A stretch of DNA of 64,000 nucleotides from Bryobacteraceae bacterium (GCA_026129905.1 JAHCHE010000019.1:62001-126000); one strand, 5' to 3'; positions 49,462-58,714 are shown, counted from the stretch's first letter. The notes: generated from the sequence alone by a model not told the origin. Program-made: numbers and translations.

Positions 49462-50985
49462 ATGAAAATGCTCTCGTGGAGGGTGGCAGTGTTCCTGCTG
49501 CCAGTGTGGCTTTGCGCGCAGAGCCTTCAGGAATTCGAAAAACGCGTCACGGAATTCACGCTGGACAACGGCCTGCACTTCATCGTCCTCCAGCGGCGGG
49601 AGGCCCCCGTGGTCTCGTTCTACGCCTACGTGGATACCGGCTCGGTCAACGATCCCCGCGGAAAGACGGGCCTTGCCCACATGTTTGAACACATGATCGG
49701 CAAGGGCACCGCCCGCGTCGGCGCCACCAATTGGCCGGAGGAGCGGAAAGCCCTCCAACAAGTCGAAGCGATCTACGACGAACTCGAGCAGGAGCGCCGC
49801 AAGCGGGGACGCGCCGATCCCGAGGTTGTCAAAAAGCTCGAGGCCGATCTCCAGAAGGCCATCGAAAAGGCCAACAGCTACGTGAACCCGAACGAGTTCG
49901 TCCGCGTCGTGGAAGAGAGCGGAGGCGTCGGCTTCAACGCCGGAACCGGACCGGACCGGACCACCTACTTTTACAGTCTCCCTTCCAACCGCATTGAACT
50001 CTGGTTCTTGCTCCAGTCGGAATGGTTCCGTCAGCCCGTCTATCGCGAGTTCTATAAGGAGCGCGATGTCGTCCGTGAAGAGCGCCGCATGCGGGTCGAA
50101 TCCAGCCCGCAAGGCAAGCTCCAGGAATTGCTCATGGCTACGGCGTTCATTGCCAGCCCTTACCGCACATTGATCGGATGGGCCAGCGATATCGAGAACC
50201 TGCGGGCCGAAGACGCCGACCGTTTCCATCGCGCCTACTATGTGCCCGCCAACATCACCATCGCCATTGCCGGCGACGTCGATCCGGCGCACGTCCGGCG
50301 GCTGGCCGACAAGTACTATGCCCGCATCCCTGCCGGTCCCCTGCCGCCGCTCGTGATCACGGAGGAACCGCCGCAGGAAGGCGAGCGCCGCGTCACCGTC
50401 GAGTCCGTCAGCCAGCCCATTCTGATGATGGCCTACAAGCGGCCCGATCAGCGCCACGACGACGACCCGGTTCTCGACGTCGTGGCCAGCATTCTTTCCA
50501 GTGGCCGGACGGGCATGATGTACCGCGAGATGGTTCGCGACAAGCAGATCGCCCTCGCCGCCGCCGCCATCGCCGCGTTTCCTTCGGCGAAATACCCCAG
50601 CCTCTTCCTCCTCTACAGCGTGCCCAACATGGGCCACTCGGTCGAAGACAATGAGAAAGCGACCGAAGCGCTGCTCGAACAGCTTAAGCGGGAGAAAGTG
50701 GATGAGGAGACCCTCCAGCGGGTAAAGACGAAGATCCGCGCCGGCCTCATCCGCCAGTTGGCGAACAATTCCGGCCTGGCGTCACAGCTTGCCTTCTATC
50801 ACGTGAATTACGGAGATTGGCGAACACTTTTCACGGGCATTGAAGTGATCGACAAGGTCACGGCCGACGACGTGCAAAGGGTCGCCAGAAAGTACTTCGA
50901 CCAGAAAACGCGCACCGTTGCATACCTCGTGAAGCCGGGCGCCGCCGAAGCCCCGGCGAACAACGCGGGCGGGGAGGCAAAATGA
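49462..50985 (+). CDS. M16 zinc peptidase, catalytic subunit
   Basis: 507 residues from ATG 49462; the signal peptide MKMLSWRVAVFLLPVWLCAQS starts there. The inverted zinc motif HxxEH is intact (His73, Glu76, His77 in GLAHMFEHM), and the downstream FYKERDVVREERRM carries the third ligand region. A charged helical insertion of about 60 residues (EERKALQQVEAIYDELEQER..) separates HxxEH from the N-domain core. It acts on peptides or unfolded proteins in the periplasm. The next gene, coupled by ATGA, encodes a relative without the zinc motif, as in the alpha/beta pair of mitochondrial processing peptidase. Confidence 0.92.
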   Translation: MKMLSWRVAVFLLPVWLCAQSLQEFEKRVTEFTLDNGLHFIVLQRREAPVVSFYAYVDTGSVNDPRGKTGLAHMFEHMIGKGTARVGATNWPEERKALQQVEAIYDELEQERRKRGRADPEVVKKLEADLQKAIEKANSYVNPNEFVRVVEESGGVGFNAGTGPDRTTYFYSLPSNRIELWFLLQSEWFRQPVYREFYKERDVVREERRMRVESSPQGKLQELLMATAFIASPYRTLIGWASDIENLRAEDADRFHRAYYVPANITIAIAGDVDPAHVRRLADKYYARIPAGPLPPLVITEEPPQEGERRVTVESVSQPILMMAYKRPDQRHDDDPVLDVVASILSSGRTGMMYREMVRDKQIALAAAAIAAFPSAKYPSLFLLYSVPNMGHSVEDNEKATEALLEQLKREKVDEETLQRVKTKIRAGLIRQLANNSGLASQLAFYHVNYGDWRTLFTGIEVIDKVTADDVQRVARKYFDQKTRTVAYLVKPGAAEAPANNAGGEAK

Positions 50986-53093
50986 TCGCGCGATCGCTGG
51001 CTGCGTTGCTGGCGGGCGGCCTGCTGTGGGCGCAGGCGCCGGCAAAAGTCCCCAGTCTTCCCGGCTACCAGGAGCTGAAATATCCTCCGCTGCCCCAGGT
51101 GAAGATACCGGAAATCGCCGTCTACACGCTCTCCAACGGCATGAAGCTCTACTTGTTGGAAAACCATGAGCTGCCGCTGGTCGGCGGATTCGCCCTCGTT
51201 CGCACGGGCAACCTGTTCGATCCGCCCGGCAAGATCGGACTCGCCGACCTCACCGGCGAGGTGATGCGCACCGGCGGAACGCGCGACAAGCCCGGCGACG
51301 AGATCGACGTCCAACTGGAAAACATCGCCGCCTCCGTCGAGGCCGGCATCGGCGAAACCAGCGGTACCGTCTCGTTCAACTGTCTCCGCGAAAACGTCGA
51401 CGAGGTCCTTCAGGTTTTCAAGGCCGTGTTGACCGAACCGGAGTTCCGCCAGGACAAGGTCGATCTCGCCAAAACACAGAGCCGCAGCATTATCGCCCGC
51501 CGCAACGACAACCCATCCGCCATCGCCTCGCGCGAGTTCTCTTCCATCCTGTACGGCAGAGACACCCCGTACGGCTGGGACGTGGAGTACGAGCACGTCG
51601 ATCGCATCGCGCGTGACGATATGGTCGCCTTTCACAAGCGGTACTTCTTCCCCGCCAACATCATGCTCGCCCTCCAAGGCGACTTCGCGGCCCCTGCGAT
51701 GAAGGACAAGCTCGAGAAACTCTTCGCGGATTGGAACGTTCAGCAACCGCCCGTTCCGGCCTTCCCGCCCGTTCAGGCCAAGCCCTCGCCCGGCGTCTTC
51801 CTGGCGACCAAGGAAGATGTGAACCAGACGTTCTTCCGCATCGGGCACCTGGCCGGCGTTCTCAAAGACGAGGACTATCCTGCCCTCCAGGTTGTGGCCG
51901 ACATCCTGGGCGGCGGCTTCTCCAGCCGCCTTTTCCGAAAAGTGCGGACCGAGCTTGGCTACGCCTACAGCGTCGGCGCGAACTGGGGCGCCAACTATAA
52001 CCACCCCGGCGCGTTCTCCATCTCCGGCAGTACAAAGTCGGAATCCACCACGGCGACCATCGAAACGATTCTCGGTGAAGTGGAACGCATTCGAACGGGC
52101 GAAGTGACCGACGAGGAACTGAAAACAGCTAAGGAAAAGGTGCTCAACAGCTTCGTCTTCAACTTCGATCAACCCGGCAAGACACTGAACCGCCTGGTGA
52201 TCTACGAGTACCACGGCTACCCGAAAGATTTCATCTTCCAGTACCAGAAGGCGGTGGAGTCCGTCACCAAAGCCGAGATTCTCGAGGCCGCGAAAAAGCG
52301 TCTCAATCCGGACCAACTCTCGATCGTTGCGGTCGGAAAGCCTTCGGAATTCGGTCGCGAATTGTCGGAATTGAATCTTCCGATAAAGCCGATCGACCTG
52401 ACCATTCCCGAGCCGAAGCGCGAGGCTTCCAAAGCCGACTCCGCGAGTTTGGCCAAGGGAAAGGAGCTTCTTCAGCGCGCGCAACAAGCGGTCGGCGGCG
52501 CCGGCAAACTCGAAGCCGTCAACGACTTCACCATGTCCGCCAACGTCCATGTCACGATGCCGCAAGGCGCCATGAACGTCACGCAGCTCAATCGGTGGCT
52601 CAAACCTTCCCACGTCCGCCAGGAGCAGGAACTGCCGTTCGGCAAAATGTCCAGCTACTTCGACGGCAAAACCGGCTGGCTCTCGACGCCGCAGGGAACT
52701 CAGCCCATGCCCGACATCGTCGCCCGGCAAGTGCGTGGCGCCGTCCTGCGTTCCCTCCCGTTGCTACTCCTCAGCGACCGCTTGCCCGGCCGGAGCGTGA
52801 ACCTCGCGGAAGACGGACTTGTTGAGATAACCGACGCCTCGGGCGAAAGCGTCCAGTTGAAAGTGAACCCCGAAACCGGCCTGCCGGAAAGCGTCACCTA
52901 TCAATCGCTGCAAATGACCGGCCAGCCCGCCACGCTGGTGGACGCCTTCGACGACTGGCAGGAGTTCGACGGTATCCGCCAGCCCCGCAAAGTCGCCATC
53001 ACCCGCGACGGCCAGCCCTATGCGCAGGTGGAAGTCAAGGAAATCCGGTTCAACTCCGGACTCACCGTCGAGGAGCTTAGCAAACAGCCATGA
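50982..53093 (+). CDS. M16 peptidase-like non-catalytic subunit fused to a LolA-like domain
   Basis: 703 residues. The start overlaps the previous stop (ATGA). After a signal peptide come two M16 domains (about residues 45-260 and 275-470, with RTELGYAYSVGANW in the second), but HxxEH is replaced by GLADLTGEVMRTGG, so no zinc can be held. From about residue 480 to the end a separate beta-rich domain follows (VGGAGKLEAVNDFTMSANVHV, SSYFDGKTGWLSTPQG, NPETGLPESVTY) that resembles LolA/outer-membrane lipoprotein-sorting folds. A helper of the upstream peptidase that also handles lipids or lipoproteins is inferred. Confidence 0.88.
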   Translation: MIARSLAALLAGGLLWAQAPAKVPSLPGYQELKYPPLPQVKIPEIAVYTLSNGMKLYLLENHELPLVGGFALVRTGNLFDPPGKIGLADLTGEVMRTGGTRDKPGDEIDVQLENIAASVEAGIGETSGTVSFNCLRENVDEVLQVFKAVLTEPEFRQDKVDLAKTQSRSIIARRNDNPSAIASREFSSILYGRDTPYGWDVEYEHVDRIARDDMVAFHKRYFFPANIMLALQGDFAAPAMKDKLEKLFADWNVQQPPVPAFPPVQAKPSPGVFLATKEDVNQTFFRIGHLAGVLKDEDYPALQVVADILGGGFSSRLFRKVRTELGYAYSVGANWGANYNHPGAFSISGSTKSESTTATIETILGEVERIRTGEVTDEELKTAKEKVLNSFVFNFDQPGKTLNRLVIYEYHGYPKDFIFQYQKAVESVTKAEILEAAKKRLNPDQLSIVAVGKPSEFGRELSELNLPIKPIDLTIPEPKREASKADSASLAKGKELLQRAQQAVGGAGKLEAVNDFTMSANVHVTMPQGAMNVTQLNRWLKPSHVRQEQELPFGKMSSYFDGKTGWLSTPQGTQPMPDIVARQVRGAVLRSLPLLLLSDRLPGRSVNLAEDGLVEITDASGESVQLKVNPETGLPESVTYQSLQMTGQPATLVDAFDDWQEFDGIRQPRKVAITRDGQPYAQVEVKEIRFNSGLTVEELSKQP

Positions 53094-53917
53094 GGCGTCT
53101 TCCTTCCCGGCGCCTGCTCGTCCGCGCCGCGCCCGCCGTGATTCTACTCCTCCTTTCCGGCCGCGCCTTCGCGCAGCCGATTCAGGAGAAAGGCAAGCAT
53201 CTGATCGACGAGGCCGTCGAAGCGCTCGGCGGCGCCGGCTTCCTCTCGCTTAAGAATTACGTCGAAAAAGGACGCGCTTATTCCTTTTTTCGCGAGCGAT
53301 TGTCCGGACTTTCCAAGGCGACGTTCTATTTCCGGTACCTGACTGCCCCGGCGCCGCCCAATATCGACGAACTATACGTCCGTGAGCGCCAGGCGTTCGG
53401 AAACGAGGAAGCGTGGGCCATCCTGTTCGACGAGAAGGATGGGTGGGAAATCACCTTCCGCGGCGCCAGGCCGCTCAAGACGGACCTGGTGGATCGCCAC
53501 CGCGAGAGCACGCAGCGCAACATCTTCTACATCCTCCTGCGCCGCCTCGGCGAGGAAGGTCTCATTTTCGAGTACCGCGGCGCCGAAGTCGTGGACAACC
53601 GGCCAACGGAGAAAATCGGCATCACCGACGCGAAAAACCGCGTAATTACGGTCTTCTTCAGTACCTCGACGAAGCTGCCATTCCGGCAGGAGTTCGACCG
53701 GCGAGACGAATACCGGATCCCGCACCGCGAGACCACCGTCTTCGACAAGTACCGCGATGTCGGCGGCGGCGTGATGCTGCCGTTCGTCACCCAGCGCTAC
53801 CGCGACGGCGAGCGTATTTACGCCATGTTCGCTGAATCCGTCCTCATTAACCAGGATCTGACCGACGAGAAGTTCACCCTCCCGGGCAGGGTTAAGATGC
53901 TCGAGCGCCAGAAGTAG
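53090..53917 (+). CDS. LolA-like secreted protein (outer-membrane lipoprotein-sorting type)
   Basis: 275 residues, coupled to the M16 fusion gene by ATGA at 53090-53093. Signal peptide to about residue 28. The body alternates beta strands: VEALGGAGFLSLKNYVEKGRAY, GWEITFRGARPLKTD, VITVFFSTSTKLPFRQEFDRRDEY and MLPFVTQRYRDGER, echoing the C-terminal domain of the preceding protein (G-G-A-G...LK.). It is the third gene of the M16 operon and its 3' end overlaps the convergent EamA gene by 26 bp. Exact function is unknown. Confidence 0.7.
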   Translation: MRRLPSRRLLVRAAPAVILLLLSGRAFAQPIQEKGKHLIDEAVEALGGAGFLSLKNYVEKGRAYSFFRERLSGLSKATFYFRYLTAPAPPNIDELYVRERQAFGNEEAWAILFDEKDGWEITFRGARPLKTDLVDRHRESTQRNIFYILLRRLGEEGLIFEYRGAEVVDNRPTEKIGITDAKNRVITVFFSTSTKLPFRQEFDRRDEYRIPHRETTVFDKYRDVGGGVMLPFVTQRYRDGERIYAMFAESVLINQDLTDEKFTLPGRVKMLERQK

Positions 53918-54794
53918 TCCGCGCTCCCGTCCCGCCCCTGGGCCGCCGCGCGCGCCGAAGCATGCTCCCCGCCGTCCCCGCCAGGATGAGACTCCCGCCC
54001 GCCAGCGCCAGCGCCCCCGGACGTTCCCCGTGAACCATCCACGACCAGACCGGGTTAAGGGCCGGTTCCGCCAGCAGCAACAGAGACGCCTCCAGCGCCG
54101 GCAGCGCCCGGAGCCCTCGGGTTAGGCAGACGTAGGCAAGCCCGACCTGAAAGGCGCCCATGTACACGATCAGCGCCCAATCCATCGCCCGCGCGCCTTC
54201 CGCCGGCAGCGCGAACGGCAAGGCGATCGAGAACGCCAGCAGGTTCCCCGCCGCCACCGGCGCCAGCCCCGACCCCGATGCGGTGTCCCGCCCGGAAACC
54301 CACCGCAGACCCGCGATGGTGAGCGCCCATGCCAGGCCGGCGAACGCGCCGATAATGTTGCCGCTTACCGGGTCCGGCGCGGTGCGCAGCGGCACCTGCC
54401 GCCCCAGGAAGAACAGCGCCATGCCCGCGGTAAGAACCGCGACCAGCGCAAGGTCCGACCGGCGGATACGCTCTCGTAGCAGCCACGGCCCGAGCAGCAA
54501 CAGGTAGAGCGGAGCCGAGCCTTGCAGGAAAATCGCGTTCGCCGACGTCGTCAGCTTGTTGGCGAGCACAAACAGAATCAGCGTTGCCCCGTACGCCAGG
54601 CCGACAAGCAGGGTGCGCGCCGACCAGTTCCGCCTCGCTCCCGGCAGCAGCAGGATGAACAGGGCCGCAACGGCGGAACGAAAACAGGCTACCTGCCAGC
54701 CGCTGAGCGCGGCCGCCTTGATCGCCGCGCCTCCGGTGGAGAACAGCAGCGCGGCAGCCAGGATCGCCGCCCGGCCCGCCGTCTCGGAGGACAT
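53892..54794 (-). CDS. EamA/DMT-family transporter
   Basis: 300 residues with ten hydrophobic segments in two EamA halves (residues about 8-140 and 150-280). Typical signatures are LLFSTGGAAIKAAALSGWQVACFRS at the start and MGAFQVGLAYVCLTRGLR / LLLAEPALNPVWSWMVHGERP in the second half. Family members export amino acids or metabolites or take up sugars-nucleotides; the substrate cannot be told. TACGCT ends 7 nt before ATG 54794, another leaderless-type arrangement. The Arg/Gly-rich C-terminus runs into the overlap with the LolA-like gene. Confidence 0.9.
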   Translation of the reverse strand: MSSETAGRAAILAAALLFSTGGAAIKAAALSGWQVACFRSAVAALFILLLPGARRNWSARTLLVGLAYGATLILFVLANKLTTSANAIFLQGSAPLYLLLLGPWLLRERIRRSDLALVAVLTAGMALFFLGRQVPLRTAPDPVSGNIIGAFAGLAWALTIAGLRWVSGRDTASGSGLAPVAAGNLLAFSIALPFALPAEGARAMDWALIVYMGAFQVGLAYVCLTRGLRALPALEASLLLLAEPALNPVWSWMVHGERPGALALAGGSLILAGTAGSMLRRARRPRGGTGARTTSGARAS

Positions 54795-54801
54795 CCTCGC
54801 T

Positions 54802-54807
54802 AGCGTA
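54802..54807 (-). promoter_or_regulatory. -10-like TACGCT, leaderless spacing, EamA gene
   Basis: On the minus strand TATACGCT lies 7 nt before ATG 54794; no separate Shine-Dalgarno sequence has room to be transcribed. Confidence 0.3.
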
Positions 54808-54881
54808 TACTCCGCGCCGGCCGTGCTTCAACCGCGCTGTCCCCGGCGAAGGGAGTGAGACAATACAGCAAGGGGGATTCC

Positions 54882-55889
54882 ATGCATTGTCAGGCAACCG
54901 TTAGCGTCGGCCGGCTGATCCTCGCGGCCGCCCTCGTGCTTGGAGGCTCCGCGCCGGCGCTCTGTCAGGGCGGCTTCGACGGCGCCGCCACCTACGAGAT
55001 CGCCAACCGGAATTCGAACAAGGTGCTGGACCTCGACCGCAACGACCGCACCACCCTCATCCAGTTCGAATCGCGGGGGACCGATAACCAGCGCTGGCAA
55101 GTCCGCGACGCCGGCGGCGGATTCTTCTATCTCATCAACCTGATGAACGGCCAGGCGCTCGAAGCCACCGGGCCGCGCGAAGTGCGCGGTATGCCGTTCC
55201 GCCGCGCCGAGACGCAACAGTGGCGTTTTCAGGAGGGGCCGCAGTCCACCGCCTTCATTGTCAACCGAAACGGCGCCGTATTGGATGTGACGCAGGGCAG
55301 CCGCGACAACGGAGCCCGATTGGGATTGTACTCGCTCAATAACAGCGGCGCGCAACAGTTTCAGTTCCGCCGCGTCGGCTCAAACGCCGGCGGCGGCTGG
55401 CCATCCACAGGCGCCGTTCCGCCCTCCGCCGGAGCCGGCGTATCCGCCAACCCCATCTACGAGATCGTCAACCGCGGCTCCAACAAATTGGTGGACCTGG
55501 ACCGCAACGACGGCGCGACGGTTATCCAGTACGATGCTACCGGCGCCGACAACCAGCGCTGGGAATTACGGGACGCCGGCAACGGCTGGTCCTACATCGT
55601 TAACCGCATGAACGGACACGCCCTCGACGCCACCGGCTCGCGCGATCATTCCGCCCTTCGCGCCACCCCGCTCCGCCGCGCGGAAAGCCAGCAATGGCGC
55701 ACCGAGCCCGGACCCGACGGTTCCCTGGTAATCGTCAACCGCAATGGGGCGGTCCTGGACGTCTCCGAGGGGAGCCGGAACAACGGCGCCCGCCTCCAAA
55801 TGTTCTCCCGCAACAACACGCCGGCCCAGCGCTTTGAATTGCGTCGCGTGGACGCTGTCCGCGACCGCCGCTCCGGCCGCGGCCGCTAA
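54882..55889 (+). CDS. secreted ricin-type (beta-trefoil) lectin-like protein
   Basis: 335 residues from ATG 54882 (AAGGGGG upstream) with a signal peptide. Two homologous beta-trefoil domains of about 140 residues, each with three QxW-type units: YEIANRNSNKVLDLDRND and NQRWQVRDAGGGFFYLIN in the first, YEIVNRGSNKLVDLDRND and NQRWELRDAGNGWSYIVN in the second. The repeated LDVxxGSRxNGA motif fits RICIN/CBM13-like carbohydrate binding. A Gly/Pro/Ser linker joins the domains. No catalytic domain is present. The 50-bp repeat follows the stop directly. Confidence 0.85.
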   Translation: MHCQATVSVGRLILAAALVLGGSAPALCQGGFDGAATYEIANRNSNKVLDLDRNDRTTLIQFESRGTDNQRWQVRDAGGGFFYLINLMNGQALEATGPREVRGMPFRRAETQQWRFQEGPQSTAFIVNRNGAVLDVTQGSRDNGARLGLYSLNNSGAQQFQFRRVGSNAGGGWPSTGAVPPSAGAGVSANPIYEIVNRGSNKLVDLDRNDGATVIQYDATGADNQRWELRDAGNGWSYIVNRMNGHALDATGSRDHSALRATPLRRAESQQWRTEPGPDGSLVIVNRNGAVLDVSEGSRNNGARLQMFSRNNTPAQRFELRRVDAVRDRRSGRGR

Positions 55890-55893
55890 TGAG

Positions 55894-55943
55894 GTGGGGC
55901 GAGCGTCCACGCTTGCAAGCCGGCTTTCATGCCGGCTTGTCCG
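55894..55943. repeat. 50-bp extragenic repeat, copy 2
   Basis: Matches 15860-15910 with one 1-base gap and one substitution. It begins 5 bp after the lectin stop codon and lies 77 bp upstream of the AhpD-like gene. The two GCCGGC hexamers and the GTGG..CCAC pair are conserved in both copies. Confidence 0.85.
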
Positions 55944-56020
55944 CAACGTTTGCCAACTCCCCTCACGGCTGTCACACGAAGGGGGATTCCCCCGTCCTTG
56001 GTGTAGAGGGGAAAAACAGC

Positions 56021-56488
56021 ATGAAACCACGTATCGATGCAACGAACTACTTGACGTCCGGCTTCGCGCAAGCGATGCTCCGCCTCCAGCGAGAGGTGGA
56101 TTCCAGCGGCGTGGAGCCTTCGCTGCTTGAACTTATGAAGATCCGGGCGTCCCAGATCAACGGCTGCGCGTACTGTATCGACATGCACACCAAGGACGCG
56201 CGCCTCCGGGGCGAGACCGAGCAGCGGATCTATGCGCTGAACGCCTGGCGGGAAACGCCGTTCTTCAACGATCGCGAACGCGCCGCTCTCGAATGGACCG
56301 AAGCCGTCACGCGGCTGGACGACGGGCACGTGCCCGACGAGCTCTACGAACGCGTGCGGCGCGTCTTCACGGAATCGGAACTGGTAGCGCTCACCTTCGC
56401 CCTGGTTACGATCAACGGGTGGAACCGGCTGTCGATCTCGTTCCGAGTTCCGGCGGGAACCTACCAGCCGCAAGCGGTCCACGCCTAA
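56021..56488 (+). CDS. carboxymuconolactone decarboxylase / AhpD-like protein
   Basis: 155 residues from ATG 56021 (AGAGGGG upstream). All-helical; residues about 35-60 hold the AhpD core LELMKIRASQINGCAYCIDMHTKDA with the CxxC pair and a following His, which act as a thiol relay reducing peroxiredoxin or in gamma-carboxymuconolactone decarboxylation. EWTEAVTRL and FALVTINGWNRL complete the family pattern. It is the first of four rightward genes ending with the PQQ dehydrogenase and cytochrome. Confidence 0.9.
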   Translation: MKPRIDATNYLTSGFAQAMLRLQREVDSSGVEPSLLELMKIRASQINGCAYCIDMHTKDARLRGETEQRIYALNAWRETPFFNDRERAALEWTEAVTRLDDGHVPDELYERVRRVFTESELVALTFALVTINGWNRLSISFRVPAGTYQPQAVHA

Positions 56489-56540
56489 CCTGCCGGCCGG
56501 CGCGGGCGAGCCGCCGTCCAGGGCCCATGACGCGCTCCAC

Positions 56541-56546
56541 TAGAAT
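56541..56546 (+). promoter_or_regulatory. -10-like TAGAAT upstream of the PfpI-like gene
   Basis: TAGAAT ends 9 nt before ATG 56556. GGAGAG lies between, so a Shine-Dalgarno sequence exists, but it would be only partly transcribed from this promoter. Confidence 0.3.
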
Positions 56547-56555
56547 GGAGAGAAT

Positions 56556-57080
56556 ATGGAACTCAAGGGAAAGCGGATCGCGCTGCTGGTCGACATTCTT
56601 TACCAGGAACTGGAGGTCTGGTACCCCTACTACCGGCTGAAAGAGGCGGGCGCCGACGTGGTGCTCGCCGGTCCGGAGGCGGGGCGAACCTACGAAAGCA
56701 AGGTCGGGTATCCGGCCAAGGCGGACGTATCGTTCACCGACCTGAAAGCCGCCGAATTCGACGGCGTCGTCGTGCCCGGCGGCTACGCTCCGGACCACAT
56801 CCGCCGCCACGCCGCCGCGGTGAAGTTTGTCGGCGACATGGACGCGCAGGGCAAGCTGGTGGCGGCGATCTGCCATGCCGGATGGGTGCTCTGCTCGGCC
56901 GGAGGCATGCTAAAGGACCGGCGCGCCACCTCGTTCTTCGCGATCAAGGACGACCTGATCAACGCGGGCGCCAAGTGGGAGGACGCCGAAGTCGTGGTAG
57001 ACGGTAATCTCGTCACCTCGCGCAAGCCGGACGATCTCCCCGCTTTCTGCCGCGCCTCGATCCAGGTACTCGCCAGGTGA
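56556..57080 (+). CDS. DJ-1/PfpI-family protein
   Basis: 174 residues. The nucleophile elbow is AAICHAGWVLCSAGG (Cys about 108) with an upstream acidic partner in YYRLKEAGADVVLAGPEAG and VVPGGYAPD. PfpI/YhbO-type members act as glyoxalases, deglycases or stress chaperones. It ends with a GTGA overlap at 57077-57080 with the PQQ dehydrogenase gene, so the two are translationally coupled; this could mean protection against reactive aldehydes produced by the dehydrogenase (inference). Confidence 0.9.
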   Translation: MELKGKRIALLVDILYQELEVWYPYYRLKEAGADVVLAGPEAGRTYESKVGYPAKADVSFTDLKAAEFDGVVVPGGYAPDHIRRHAAAVKFVGDMDAQGKLVAAICHAGWVLCSAGGMLKDRRATSFFAIKDDLINAGAKWEDAEVVVDGNLVTSRKPDDLPAFCRASIQVLAR

Positions 57081-58714
57081 AAGCCCTCATCTTCGTGCTC
57101 GCCGCCGCGCCGGCGCTGGCAGCCTCCGACGGCGCGACGGGCAACGACTGGCCGCAGTACGGGGGACAGTCCAGCGCCTGGCGATACAGCGCCCTCGACC
57201 AGGTCAACCGGACGAATGTGAAAAAGCTCCAGCCCGTCTGGGTGTTCCAGACCGGCGATAACGTCGGCGGCCTCCAGGCGACGCCGATCGCGCTGGACGG
57301 CGTTATTTATCTCTCGACCGCCCACAACTGGGTCTTCGCCATCGACGCGGTAACCGGAAGGGAAATCTGGCAGTACCGCTACCCCATGGCGGAAAGCCTG
57401 ACCATCATCTATGGTCCGGGGAACCGAGGCGTGGCGGTGGCGGAGGACCGGGTATTCATGGGCACGCTCGACAACAGCGTGGTGGCGCTCGACCGCAAGA
57501 CCGGACGCGAACTTTGGCGCGTGAACGTCGAAGACTCGAAACAGTGCGGCTGCAACATCACCGGCGCGCCGCTGGTGGTGAAGAACAAAGTGATCGTGGG
57601 CGTTACGGCGGGCGACTCGGCGCACCGTGGATATCTTACGGCTTTCGACGCCGCCACGGGACGCCTGGCGTGGCGTTTTTGGACCATCCCCGGCCCGGGC
57701 GAGCCGGGGCACGAGACGTGGGCCGGCGACAGTTGGAAATACGGCGGCGGGTCCACCTGGATGACCGGCTCCTACGATCCCGAGCTGAACCTCGTCTACT
57801 GGCCGGTGGGGAATCCCGCCGCGGATTTCTACGGCGGAACCCGCAAGGGCGACAATCTCTACACCGATTCCATCATCGCGCTGGACGCCGACACGGGAAA
57901 GCTCAAGTGGTACCACCAGCAAATCCCGCATGACGTGTGGGACTTCGACAGCGCCTACGAATCCGTGCTGCTCGACCTGGACTGGGAAGGGCGGCCGCGA
58001 AAACTGCTGGTCAACGTGAACAAGAGCGGCTTCGTCTTTGTGCTGGATCGAACGAACGGAGAGTTCGTCTCCGCGTGGTCCGTCGCCAGGCATTTCAACT
58101 GGGTCAAGGGAATCGACCGCAACGGCGAGCTGATCGGCCGGAACGAACCGGAACTGGGGAAGACCAAGGTGCTGTGCCCGAGCATCGGCGGCGGTCGAAG
58201 CTGGAACCACGGCGCGTATTCACCCAGGACGGGCTGGTTCTACACGGTCGGCTTGGAGTGGTGCCAGGAAGTAACGGCGCAACAGGAGGAGCCGCGTGAA
58301 GGCGATGCGTACTTCGGCGGGACGTTCAAACTCGTCCACCCGGAAGGCGAAGAAGCCCACAGCCACCTGGACGCATACGATCCGGTGACGGGCCGGAAGC
58401 ACTGGACCTACCGGGCGAAGTACATGCTGTTGGCCTCGGTGCTGGCCACCGCCGGGGACCTCATCTTTACAGGCGATCCGGAGGGCTATTTCTTCGCGCT
58501 CGATGCGAAGACGGGCGACAAGCTATGGAGCTTCCAGACGGGCAACGGCCACCGCGGCTCGGCAGTGACGTACCAGGTGAACGGACGCCAGTACATCGCG
58601 ACGCCGACGGGTTGGGGATCGGCGGTCGCGGCGCTGTTGAGCCAGCTCTGGCCGGAGGCCGAGAACTTTCGCAGCGGGTCCGCGCTGTTCGTGTTCGCGC
58701 TGCCGGAGGAGTAG
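57077..58714 (+). CDS. PQQ-dependent alcohol dehydrogenase-like quinoprotein
   Basis: 545 residues from GTG 57077, with a signal peptide. Eight-bladed beta-propeller with W-motifs (AFDAATGRLAWRF, ALDADTGKLKWYH, AYDPVTGRKHWTY, ALDAKTGDKLWSF). The PQQ-site motif DSKQCGCNITGAP corresponds to the vicinal-disulfide region, here Cys-Gly-Cys, and the catalytic Asp lies in IPHDVWDFDSAYE. It oxidises alcohols or sugars in the periplasm and hands electrons to a cytochrome c, whose gene follows 3 bp later. PQQ synthesis genes are not in view. Confidence 0.9.
   Translation: MKALIFVLAAAPALAASDGATGNDWPQYGGQSSAWRYSALDQVNRTNVKKLQPVWVFQTGDNVGGLQATPIALDGVIYLSTAHNWVFAIDAVTGREIWQYRYPMAESLTIIYGPGNRGVAVAEDRVFMGTLDNSVVALDRKTGRELWRVNVEDSKQCGCNITGAPLVVKNKVIVGVTAGDSAHRGYLTAFDAATGRLAWRFWTIPGPGEPGHETWAGDSWKYGGGSTWMTGSYDPELNLVYWPVGNPAADFYGGTRKGDNLYTDSIIALDADTGKLKWYHQQIPHDVWDFDSAYESVLLDLDWEGRPRKLLVNVNKSGFVFVLDRTNGEFVSAWSVARHFNWVKGIDRNGELIGRNEPELGKTKVLCPSIGGGRSWNHGAYSPRTGWFYTVGLEWCQEVTAQQEEPREGDAYFGGTFKLVHPEGEEAHSHLDAYDPVTGRKHWTYRAKYMLLASVLATAGDLIFTGDPEGYFFALDAKTGDKLWSFQTGNGHRGSAVTYQVNGRQYIATPTGWGSAVAALLSQLWPEAENFRSGSALFVFALPEE

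Noticed and set aside
50808-52730. Antisense frame over the second M16 gene
   Set aside because: Bias artefact; sense strand is translationally coupled and homologous to known proteins.
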